DNA from: Chloroflexota bacterium
Lineage (GTDB): Bacteria > Chloroflexota > Dormibacteria > CF-121
Assembly: GCA_005889395.1 (NCBI GenBank)
Contig: VBFX01000213.1
Span: forward strand, 1 to 5,309
Direction of reading: 5' to 3'
Length of the DNA: 5,309 nucleotides
The translations under genes were made by a program, and so were the position numbers. Below, one piece after another: positions 1-5,309 of the stretch. The notes under the pieces were generated by a model. The model was not told the DNA's origin and searched no databases. It saw only the letters and a program-made list of their open reading frames with translations. How positions within the stretch are numbered: the first letter of the stretch is position 1; every line of letters begins with the position of its first letter.

Positions 1-815
1 ACTTCGGCGCGCAGACGTGGCTCTGGTCGAACCATCAGTGGACGCAGGCGCACCCACCGGTCGCACCGCCGCGGCGCACGGGCGCGGCGGTCGCCTGGGA
101 TCCGAGCCTGCGCGCCGTGCTGCTTTTTGGCGGACAGGCCGACGGGGGTCAAACCCTGCTGCGGGACACGTGGGCCTGGAACGGATCGACCTGGCGCGAG
201 GTTGGGCGCGGTAGGCTCGCGCCACCCGCAAGCCTCATCAGCAGCATGACCTATGACGTCGACTTGCACGAGATGGTGCTGGTCCAGTCAGACATCCACT
301 TCCGGGCCCCGATCCAGCTGTGGACCTACGACGGGGTGAGCTGGCGCCAGCGCAGCGTAGCCGGCGGGCCGACCAGCCCGGTGGCCGCGATCGGCTTCGA
401 TCCGCGCACGCGAACGGTGGTCGCGATCGCCGGTGATTGTTCGGGCTTCGAGTGCCGATCGGAGACCTGGAACTGGGATGGTATGGCCTGGCAACCGCTC
501 AGGCCGGCACAGGAGCCCGATTTCGCCTTTCACAGCATGGCGCTCGTCACCGACCCGATATCCGGGCGCTTGCTGCTGGTCACGACGACGAGCAACAGCC
601 TGGGGCCGGCGCCCGTGCAAACGTGGAGCTGGGACGGCCGAGACTGGGTGGGGCTGCAACTGATCGGCCACCCCGGTGCCGACGTAAAAATCGTAGGCGC
701 GAGCGGCGACAACGGCGCGGTCTTCGCCTTCGAAGACGCGACTTCCGATTACAACACCCTTCGCCTCAACGCCTGGGAATGGACTGGCAACGCCTGGCAG
801 ACGATCGCGCCTTAG
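1..815 (+). CDS. Kelch-like beta-propeller repeat protein, C-terminal part (5' partial)
   Basis: The reading frame is open from position 3 to a TAG at 813-815, giving 270 residues with no stop, so the gene starts upstream of the window. The GTG at 117 falls inside a repeat and is unlikely to be the true start. Six copies of a W-x-[WY]-x-x-x-x-W motif begin at fragment residues 6, 57, 107, 156, 208 and 258, spaced 49-52 residues apart. Most are preceded by a hydrophobic strand such as AVLLFGG (residues 38-44). This spacing is that of one propeller blade each, as in Kelch / galactose-oxidase-type propellers. Two cysteines five residues apart (146 and 151) in the fourth blade could form a disulfide, which would fit an exported protein. 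The signal peptide and any N-terminal domain are outside the window. The protein ends five residues after the last motif. Fold family is fairly sure; function, ligand and location are unknown, and no link to the minus-strand cluster is evident. Confidence 0.8.
   Translation, partial: FGAQTWLWSNHQWTQAHPPVAPPRRTGAAVAWDPSLRAVLLFGGQADGGQTLLRDTWAWNGSTWREVGRGRLAPPASLISSMTYDVDLHEMVLVQSDIHFRAPIQLWTYDGVSWRQRSVAGGPTSPVAAIGFDPRTRTVVAIAGDCSGFECRSETWNWDGMAWQPLRPAQEPDFAFHSMALVTDPISGRLLLVTTTSNSLGPAPVQTWSWDGRDWVGLQLIGHPGADVKIVGASGDNGAVFAFEDATSDYNTLRLNAWEWTGNAWQTIAP
812..815. other. Overlapping convergent stop codons
   Basis: The bases TTAG serve both strands: TAG (813-815) ends the propeller gene on the plus strand and TAA (814-812) ends the ligase gene on the minus strand. 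There is therefore no intergenic space, and any terminator for either gene must lie inside the other gene. I see no hairpin plus T-run around this junction. Confidence 0.85.
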
Positions 816-2263
816 ATTCGCTCGAAGTTTCTTCGCAGCTCCCAGTCGGTCACGGCGCTATCGAAGCTCTGCCGCTCGAGCCGGGCCGAGTGCAGGTAGT
901 GCTCGATCACGTCATCGCCGAAGGCTTCGCGCGCCACCTGGCTCTTTTCCAGCGCATCGATCGCCTCGGTCAGGTTGCCCGGCACGCGTAGCAAATCCTT
1001 GGCCGTGTAGGCGTCACCACGGAACTCCGGTGGCAAGGCGAGCTTGTGCTCGATGCCGTGCAGCCCGGCGGCGATCGTCGCCGCGAAGGCCAGGTAGGGA
1101 TTGGCGTCGGCGCCGGGAATGCGGCATTCCACCCGCAGGCTCGGCCCGTGGCCGATGATGCGGAAGCCGCAGGTGCGGTTGTCGTAGCTCCAGACGATCG
1201 AGGTGGGTGCGAAGGAACTCGCCTGGTAGCGCTTGTAGGAGTTGACGAAGGGCGCGTAGAAGAGCGAGAAGTCGCGGGCCAGCGCGATCAGTCCGGCGAG
1301 GTAGTGCTGGAACAGCGTCGACATGCCGTGCGGACCACCGTTCGCCGAATAGAACAGCGCCTTGTCGCTTTTGACGTCCCAGAGCGACGAATGCAGATGG
1401 AACGAGCTGCCCGCCTGCGCCATCGTCCACTTCGCCATGAAGGTCGCGGCCACCTGGTTGAGGGCGGCGATTTCCTTGACGCCGTTCTTGTAGACGACGT
1501 GCCGGTCCGCCATCTCCAGTGATTCGGTAAAGCGCAGGTTGATCTCCTGTTGCCCGAAGCCCCACTCGCCCTTGCTGTTCTCGACCGGCACCGCCGCCCC
1601 CTCCATCCCGTTGCGAACGAGCCGGTTGAACCACTCGGCCTTGGTGCCCTGCAGGATGTGATAGTCCTCAATGTAGCGGCCGTAGGGCTGCAAGTTGCGG
1701 TAGTCCTTCTCCGCCGCCTGCTCGTAGCTGTCCTTGAAGAGATAGAACTCGAGCTCCGAACCGGTCTTCGGATTGAAGCCCAGCTTGCGCGCGCGCGCGA
1801 CCTGCCGGCGAAGGATCTGCCGGGGCGCGACGTCCACGGGCTTGCCGTCCATCGTCTCGACGTCGCAGAGGATCAGGGCCGTTTTCTCCAGCCAGGGAAG
1901 CCGCCGGATCGTCGACAGGTCGGGATGGCCGTGCATGTCGCCGTAACCGGTGCCCCAGTTGCTGAATTTGAAGCCCGGCAGCGGTTCGTTGTCGACGTCC
2001 ATCGCCAGCAGGTAGTCACAGGCGTGGAGCCCCTCATCGACATGGTCGAGGAAATAGGGGCCGGTCAGCCGCTTTCCCATCAGCCGTCCCTGGAGATCGG
2101 CAATGGCGATGATGACGGTGTCGACGTCGCCCGCCTTGGTCTGGCGGATCAATTCCTCCAGCGTGAGCTTGGCGGTCTTCTCCTGGCGGCGCGACTGTCC
2201 GTTGGTCCGGTCGGCGTGCGTGCTGGTCGATCGTTCGCGCGACGAGGTGCCGGTGCGCGCCAT
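812..2263 (-). CDS. Glutamine synthetase family ligase, probable gamma-glutamyl-amine ligase (PuuA/GlnA4-like)
   Basis: This 483-residue ATP-dependent ligase probably joins the gamma-carboxyl of glutamate to an amine in the cytoplasm. An N-terminal beta-grasp domain (about 45-135) is followed by the catalytic domain. Visible motifs are SELEFYLF (169-176, metal ligands E170 and E172), GQQEINL (237-243, with E233 and E240), GSSFHLHSSLW (285-295, H289 and H291), NSYKRY (341-346), the NRT-type arginine R363 and RVECR (377-381), followed by NPYLAFAA. The flap glutamate of ammonia-using enzymes (Glu327 in enteric GlnA, in PGYEAPV) is replaced by F351 in ASSFAPT. The Asp50-type DGSS loop is replaced by DLQGRLMGKR (56-65). 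The adenylylation tyrosine of NLYDLP is absent (L408). These features fit PuuA, GlnA3 or GlnA4-type enzymes rather than ordinary GlnA. Residues 1-33 are a Ser/Thr/Arg-rich tail. The ATG at 2263 is chosen for its strong AGGAGGG site; an upstream extension to 2332 would overlap the ALDH gene. It is the last gene of the cluster. The exact amine is not determined. Confidence 0.9.
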   Translation of the reverse strand: MARTGTSSRERSTSTHADRTNGQSRRQEKTAKLTLEELIRQTKAGDVDTVIIAIADLQGRLMGKRLTGPYFLDHVDEGLHACDYLLAMDVDNEPLPGFKFSNWGTGYGDMHGHPDLSTIRRLPWLEKTALILCDVETMDGKPVDVAPRQILRRQVARARKLGFNPKTGSELEFYLFKDSYEQAAEKDYRNLQPYGRYIEDYHILQGTKAEWFNRLVRNGMEGAAVPVENSKGEWGFGQQEINLRFTESLEMADRHVVYKNGVKEIAALNQVAATFMAKWTMAQAGSSFHLHSSLWDVKSDKALFYSANGGPHGMSTLFQHYLAGLIALARDFSLFYAPFVNSYKRYQASSFAPTSIVWSYDNRTCGFRIIGHGPSLRVECRIPGADANPYLAFAATIAAGLHGIEHKLALPPEFRGDAYTAKDLLRVPGNLTEAIDALEKSQVAREAFGDDVIEHYLHSARLERQSFDSAVTDWELRRNFERI

Positions 2264-2270
2264 GTCGAAT

Positions 2271-2277
2271 CCCTCCT
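2271..2277 (-). promoter_or_regulatory. Strong Shine-Dalgarno site for the glutamine-synthetase-family gene
   Basis: Read on the minus strand, AGGAGGG lies 7 nt upstream of the ATG at 2263, inside the 16-bp gap after the ALDH stop codon (2280-2282). It is a near-perfect anti-16S match with good spacing. It decides the start at 2263 over the longer in-frame extension, which would begin inside the ALDH gene. Confidence 0.85.
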
Positions 2278-2279
2278 GC

Positions 2280-3734
2280 TTACTCGAGACTGACGAAGAC
2301 GTTCTTGACTTCGGTGTAGAGCTGGAGCGCATGCATACCCAGTTCGCGGCCGATGCCGCTGCGCTTGTAGCCGCCGAAGGGCGCTTCCTGGTGAACGCTG
2401 CGGCTGCTGTTGATGCTGATCACGCCGGTCCTGACGCCCCGGGCCAGGCGCAGCGCGCGGCCGATATCCCGCGTCCAGATCGACCCGGAGAGGCCGTAGG
2501 GCGTGTCGTTGACCAACCGTAGGACCTCGTCCTCATCAGTGAACGGGATGATGGTGAGCACCGGGCCGAAAATCTCCTCCTGTGCGATCCGCATGCGATT
2601 CTCGGCGTGGTCGAACACGGTCGGCTCGAGGAAGCTACCGGCCGCCAGCTGACCACCCGGCGCCGACCCACCTGCGAGCAAGCGAGCGCCTTCCTGCCGG
2701 CCGAGCTGGATATAGTTCTGGACCCGCGCACGCTGCTTCATGGAGATCAGCGGACCGACGTCCGTCCGGGCGTCGAGCGGATCGCCGACGTTCAGCGCGC
2801 GGGCGCCGGCCGCGACCCGCTGGTCGAACTCCTCCGCGATCGAGCGATGGACAAAGGCGCGGCTGCGGGCGCAGCAGTCCTGGCCCGCATTGCCGAAGAC
2901 GCTGTTGACCGCGGCCGGCGCGGCCTTCTCGAGGTCCGCGTCCGCAAAGATGATGTTGGGCGATTTCCCCCCAAGCTCGAGCGACACGCGCGTGATGTTG
3001 GGCGCCGCCAGCTGGAGGATGGTGACGCCGGTCGAGGTCTCGCCGGTAAAGGCGATCTTGTCGACACCCGGATGGCCGGCCAGCGCGCTGCCCGTGCTGC
3101 GACCCGGGCCGGTGATCACGTTGAGCACGCCCGCCGGGAGGCCGGCCTCGAGCGCGATTCGCCCCAGTTGTAGCGCGGTGAGCGGCGTGTAGCTGGCCGG
3201 CTTCAGGATGGCGGCGTTGCCCGCCGCCAGGGCGGGCGCCACCTTCCAGGAGGCGATCGTCAGCGGGAAATTCCACGGCACGATCAGCGCGACCACGCCG
3301 ACCGGCTCGCGCAGCGTGAAGTCGAGTCCGGGCGCCGTGACGGGAATGGTCTCGCCGAAGATCCGCGTGGCCGCGCCGGCGTAGTACTCGAAACACTGCG
3401 CGGCGCCCAGCACCTCGTCGCGGGCGTCGCGGATCGGCTTGCCGGCGTTGCGCGCCTCCAGCGTGGCCAGCTGGTCTACCTCCGACCGGATCAGCTCCGC
3501 CATCCGGTAGAGCACGGTCGCCCGGACGCTGGCGGGCGCCTCACTCCAGGCTCCGCCCTCGAACGCCGCTCGCGCCGCGGTGACCGCGGCGTCGACGTCA
3601 GCGGGCGAGGCGACTGTGGCGGTCGCCATCACCTGCGAGGTGGCGGGCTCGATGATCTCGAAGGTCTCCTCGTCCTCTCCGCTGCGCCAGCTGCCGCCGA
3701 TCAGCAACCGGCCGGGGCTGTCCACCGTCACCAT
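2280..3734 (-). CDS. NAD(P)-dependent aldehyde dehydrogenase (ALDH superfamily)
   Basis: This 484-residue protein has the usual length for a full ALDH, which oxidises an aldehyde to a carboxylate with NAD(P)+ in the cytoplasm. Family motifs are in order: PWNFP (153-157, oxyanion Asn155), LKPAS (177-181, Lys178), FTGETSTG (229-236, coenzyme loop), LELGGKSPN (252-260, general base Glu253), the FGNAGQDCCARS signature (280-291, catalytic Cys287), EEIFGP (386-391, Glu387 contacting the nicotinamide ribose) and PFGGYKRSGIGRELG (452-466). A second cysteine, Cys288, directly follows the nucleophile. All catalytic residues are present and the gene looks intact. The ATG overlaps the SDR stop codon by one base (TAATG) with no good Shine-Dalgarno site, so translation is probably coupled to the SDR. 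In this cluster it most likely oxidises a gamma-glutamylated aminoaldehyde, as PuuC does in the E. coli putrescine pathway. The family assignment is secure, the substrate is inferred. A betaine- or aminobutyraldehyde-type dehydrogenase is an alternative. Confidence 0.93.
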   Translation of the reverse strand: MVTVDSPGRLLIGGSWRSGEDEETFEIIEPATSQVMATATVASPADVDAAVTAARAAFEGGAWSEAPASVRATVLYRMAELIRSEVDQLATLEARNAGKPIRDARDEVLGAAQCFEYYAGAATRIFGETIPVTAPGLDFTLREPVGVVALIVPWNFPLTIASWKVAPALAAGNAAILKPASYTPLTALQLGRIALEAGLPAGVLNVITGPGRSTGSALAGHPGVDKIAFTGETSTGVTILQLAAPNITRVSLELGGKSPNIIFADADLEKAAPAAVNSVFGNAGQDCCARSRAFVHRSIAEEFDQRVAAGARALNVGDPLDARTDVGPLISMKQRARVQNYIQLGRQEGARLLAGGSAPGGQLAAGSFLEPTVFDHAENRMRIAQEEIFGPVLTIIPFTDEDEVLRLVNDTPYGLSGSIWTRDIGRALRLARGVRTGVISINSSRSVHQEAPFGGYKRSGIGRELGMHALQLYTEVKNVFVSLE

Positions 3735-3736
3735 TA
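3732..3736 (-). promoter_or_regulatory. TAATG stop/start overlap coupling SDR and ALDH translation
   Basis: On the minus strand, the TAA of the SDR gene (3736-3734) and the ATG of the ALDH gene (3734-3732) share one A. The bases just upstream (ending in CTACTTCTA) show no convincing Shine-Dalgarno site. This is the classic arrangement for reinitiation by the terminating ribosome and points to tightly balanced production of the two dehydrogenases. The overlap is seen directly; the coupling is inferred. Confidence 0.7.
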
Positions 3737-4492
3737 GAAGTAGTTGGAGGTGATGCCGCCGTCGACCACAAGGGCGGCCCCGTTAGTCCAGGTCGATTCG
3801 TCGGACGCGAGGTAGATCGCGAGCGAGACGATGTCCTCGGCGTGGCCGAAGCGGCCCATCGGGATCCGGTTGAGCCGGACGCGTTTCTTGTTTTCATCTT
3901 TCAGCAGGTCGCGCATCAGGGGCGTCTCGATCGGTCCCGGGCAGATCGCATTGGCGCGAATGCCCTTGGGCCCGAATTGCACGGCCAGCGACTTGGTCAG
4001 CGCGATGACCGCCCCCTTGCTGGCGGTGTAGGCGTCCTGGGGCACGGTGCACCCGACGAGGGCGACGAAGGAGGCGATGTTGATCACGGAGCCGCCACCG
4101 GCCTTGATCAGCTCGGGAATGCCGTGCTTGCAGCAGAAGGCGAGGCCCTTGACGTTGATCGCCATCGTCCGGTCCCAGATCGCGTCGGTCGTGGTGAGAA
4201 CGGATTCATCGGCCTCATCGAAGATGCCGGCGTTGTTGTAGAGGACGTCGAGCTTGCCGAAGCGGCCGACGGCGGTCTCGACGAAGACCGCCACGTCGGC
4301 ATCGCGCGTGACGTCGCCCACCACCGCCACCGCCTGGCCGTCGAGGTTGGCGACGGTGTCGTGGACGGCCTTGTCGTTGACATCGGCCGCGACCACTTTC
4401 GCGCCTTCGCGAACGAATGCCTGGGCCGCCACGCGGCCCATCCCGCTGCCGGCGCCGGTGATCAGCGCGACTTTACCGTCGAGTCGTCCCAT
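3734..4492 (-). CDS. Classical short-chain dehydrogenase/reductase (SDR), probably NAD-dependent
   Basis: This 252-residue Rossmann-fold oxidoreductase has the typical length and every hallmark of a classical SDR: TGAGSGMG coenzyme loop (12-19), GDVT (59-62), NNAG (86-89), catalytic Asn113, Ser141, Tyr155 and Lys159 (AYTASK, 154-159), and CPGPIETPL (184-192). Asp37 at the end of the second strand (VVAADV) is the position that usually favours NAD(H) over NADP(H). NAD use fits an oxidising, catabolic role. The start at 4492 follows a purine-rich GGGGAGGGGAG tract. The gene shares one base with the ALDH gene downstream (TAATG), so the two are very probably co-translated. This pairing suggests two sequential steps, alcohol to aldehyde then aldehyde to acid. 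An SDR gene is also found near aldC and glnA4 in Mycobacterium tuberculosis (Rv2857c-Rv2860c region, from memory). Many SDRs act on 3-hydroxy acids, sugars or steroids, so the substrate stays open. Confidence 0.93.
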   Translation of the reverse strand: MGRLDGKVALITGAGSGMGRVAAQAFVREGAKVVAADVNDKAVHDTVANLDGQAVAVVGDVTRDADVAVFVETAVGRFGKLDVLYNNAGIFDEADESVLTTTDAIWDRTMAINVKGLAFCCKHGIPELIKAGGGSVINIASFVALVGCTVPQDAYTASKGAVIALTKSLAVQFGPKGIRANAICPGPIETPLMRDLLKDENKKRVRLNRIPMGRFGHAEDIVSLAIYLASDESTWTNGAALVVDGGITSNYF

Positions 4493-4494
4493 CT

Positions 4495-4502
4495 CCCCTC
4501 CC
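4495..4502 (-). promoter_or_regulatory. Purine-rich Shine-Dalgarno tract for the SDR gene
   Basis: Read on the minus strand, a GGGGAGGGGAG run directly precedes the ATG at 4492, with GGAGG (4501-4497) 4 nt from the start codon. The spacing is a little short, but the match supports this start. It lies just downstream of the hairpin at 4513-4537, so the hairpin would end about 10 nt before the ribosome-binding tract. Confidence 0.65.
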
Positions 4503-4512
4503 CTGGAGTTCA

Positions 4513-4537
4513 GAGGCGCGAGCCCGGCTCGCGCCTC
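4513..4537 (-). other. Perfect 11-bp GC-rich hairpin between permease and SDR genes
   Basis: Arms 4513-4523 (GAGGCGCGAGC) and 4527-4537 (GCTCGCGCCTC) are exact reverse complements around a 3-nt loop (CCG). On the minus-strand transcript it would form about 20 nt after the permease stop codon and 20 nt before the SDR start. Neither strand has a T-run after the stem (the minus strand continues TGAACTCC), so it is not a canonical intrinsic terminator. It could be a weak or factor-assisted terminator, an attenuator, or a processing or stability element separating permease from enzyme expression. The 64-bp gap holds nothing else that I can identify. Confidence 0.7.
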
Positions 4538-4556
4538 GCATTAGCCTATCGCTTGA

Positions 4557-5309
4557 TCAGACGTGTTGCGGCTCGGGTTGCGCCGCAGGCGCCCTCTCGG
4601 TAACGCCGGGCTCGCGGTAGATCGAGCCTCGCTCCACCTCGGACTCCATGCGCTTCATCTCGTCTTCCGAGCCCATCATGATCGGGCCGGTGTAGTGGTG
4701 CCGGCCCCAGAGCAGGTAGTAGAGCCCACCCAGGACCAGGAAGATCGCGACCGATGGTCCAGCCCACGTGCCGGTGGCGGTAAGCCAGCCGATGAGGTCG
4801 CCCGAGTAATCGGCTTTGTACTCGGGGAGCATCAGCACCACGCTGATGAAGGCCACCCAGACGACCGCGACCCAGCCGACGATCGGCCAGTAGCGCCCGA
4901 GGTTCCAGGGTCCAGGTGTCCACCGCTTCGGATAGATCAGCGCCAGGAGCACCGGGATCACGTAGGAGACGTAAAGCCCGATGACGGAGATCGAGACCAC
5001 GATCGAGTAAACCGCCGGCACCGGGAACTGCGCCAGGGCTGGGATGAAGGCGATGATCGCCGCGACCCAGATGGCGCGCGCCGGCGTGCGGTACTTCTTG
5101 CTCACGAAACTCAGGCCGCAGAACGCCTGCGCAATGACGAATCCGGCGAACAGCAGAAGGCCGCCGGTCGAGCCGAGGGCGGTCTTGACGATGTCGAGGA
5201 CCGGGTTACCGCTCTTCGCGGTTGCCGCCAGGTCAGGGATGGCGAGCGTGAGCGCCAGAAGCATCAAGTAGCCGAAGATCAGCGACCAGAAGACCGAGTT
5301 GACGATCCC
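4557..5309 (-). CDS. APC-superfamily amino acid/amine permease, C-terminal half (5' partial)
   Basis: The frame stays open to the right edge, so the N-terminal half and the start are outside the window; 250 residues and the TGA stop (4559-4557) are visible. About six hydrophobic spans occur near fragment residues 3-26, 48-68, 78-93, 98-126, 141-162 and 181-201, followed by a charged tail of about 50 residues. The segments FGYLMLLALTLAIPDL (12-26 region), WNLGRYW (135-141) with WVAVVWVAFISVVLMLP (146-162), and the tail GRHHYTGP (202-209) resemble the amino acid/choline transporter (ACT) branch of the APC superfamily. It would bring an amino acid, choline-like compound or amine across the inner membrane. 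As first gene of the visible cluster it is a good candidate importer of the compound handled by the ligase and dehydrogenases. Oddly, the SxSRxxxAFARDGxLP-type segment normally found just after the eighth helix is not there: CGL (64-66) runs almost directly into SKKYRTPARAIW (70-81). The substrate cannot be read from the sequence. Confidence 0.85.
   Translation of the reverse strand, partial: GIVNSVFWSLIFGYLMLLALTLAIPDLAATAKSGNPVLDIVKTALGSTGGLLLFAGFVIAQAFCGLSFVSKKYRTPARAIWVAAIIAFIPALAQFPVPAVYSIVVSISVIGLYVSYVIPVLLALIYPKRWTPGPWNLGRYWPIVGWVAVVWVAFISVVLMLPEYKADYSGDLIGWLTATGTWAGPSVAIFLVLGGLYYLLWGRHHYTGPIMMGSEDEMKRMESEVERGSIYREPGVTERAPAAQPEPQHV

Noticed and set aside
1787..1799. Alternating GC run of 13 nt (possible Z-DNA or slippage site)
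   Set aside because: It encodes the in-frame Ala-Arg repeat of VARARK in the ligase and the frame is intact across it, so coding bias explains it.
812..2263. Housekeeping ammonia-assimilating glutamine synthetase (glnA)
   Set aside because: The flap Glu, the DGSS-type loop and the adenylylation Tyr are absent, and the neighbours are catabolic dehydrogenases and a permease rather than nitrogen-regulation genes.
1550..2293. Long open frame on the plus strand opposite the ligase gene
   Set aside because: It is antisense to a clearly conserved glutamine-synthetase-family protein, resembles no family I know, and long shadow frames are expected in high-GC DNA.
2264..2332. Extended N-terminus for the ligase from an upstream in-frame start
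   Set aside because: It would overlap the ALDH 3' end by about 50 bp, lacks a clear ribosome-binding site, and the ATG at 2263 has AGGAGGG at ideal spacing.
2607..3173. Plus-strand open frame opposite the ALDH gene
   Set aside because: The minus-strand frame carries every ALDH motif; this one is an Arg/Gly/Asp-rich shadow without family features.
4513..4537. Intrinsic terminator ending the permease transcript
   Set aside because: The stem is strong but there is no T-run on either strand, so it is reported as a hairpin of unknown role instead.
3842..4603. Plus-strand open frame of about 250 residues opposite the SDR gene
   Set aside because: Shadow of a well-supported SDR; composition (Asp/Gly/Val/Arg-rich) follows from reverse-reading SDR codons, and it runs through the intergenic hairpin.

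Overview
The window is high-GC bacterial DNA (roughly two-thirds G+C by eye), coding almost throughout, with short gaps and GC-ending codons. The gene set recalls the glnA4 / aldC / short-chain dehydrogenase neighbourhood of actinobacteria such as Mycobacterium. Tryptophan-rich Kelch-like propeller proteins like the one at the left edge are also common in Chloroflexota-type and other soil lineages. I would say a soil-type Terrabacteria member (actinobacterium or Chloroflexota/Dormibacterota-like), but the phylum cannot be fixed from this sequence.

Layout. (1) Positions 1-815, plus strand: the C-terminal 270 residues of a Kelch-like beta-propeller protein with six W-x-[WY]-x-x-x-x-W repeats; its start lies outside the window. 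(2) Positions 812-5309, minus strand: four same-direction genes, read from right to left. These are an APC-superfamily permease (C-terminal half, running off the right edge), a classical NAD-type short-chain dehydrogenase (SDR), an aldehyde dehydrogenase (ALDH) and a glutamine-synthetase-family ligase. SDR and ALDH overlap by one base (TAATG), ALDH and the ligase are 16 bp apart, and the permease and SDR are 64 bp apart with a perfect 11-bp hairpin between them. The propeller gene and the ligase converge and their stop codons overlap by 4 bp.

How the genes may work together. The ligase keeps the glutamine synthetase metal and ATP residues. It lacks the Glu327 equivalent, the Asp50-type loop and the adenylylation tyrosine, which fits a gamma-glutamyl-amine ligase better than an ammonia-assimilating enzyme. 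With a permease, an alcohol-oxidising type SDR and an ALDH, the cluster reads as a gamma-glutamylation route for an amine or amino alcohol. In this model the compound is imported, gamma-glutamylated, oxidised from alcohol to aldehyde to acid, then released by a hydrolase. No PuuB-type amine oxidase and no PuuD-type gamma-glutamyl hydrolase is in the window, so the last step is missing or encoded elsewhere. The SDR in place of an amine oxidase makes an amino alcohol such as ethanolamine a reasonable guess, but this is inference.

No tRNA, rRNA, CRISPR array, insertion sequence or clear promoter was seen. There is no gene-free stretch longer than 64 bp. I did not find an obviously new defence or mobile system. 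The most interesting points are the catabolic cluster itself, the altered ligase active site, an apparent missing segment in the permease and the intercistronic hairpin.
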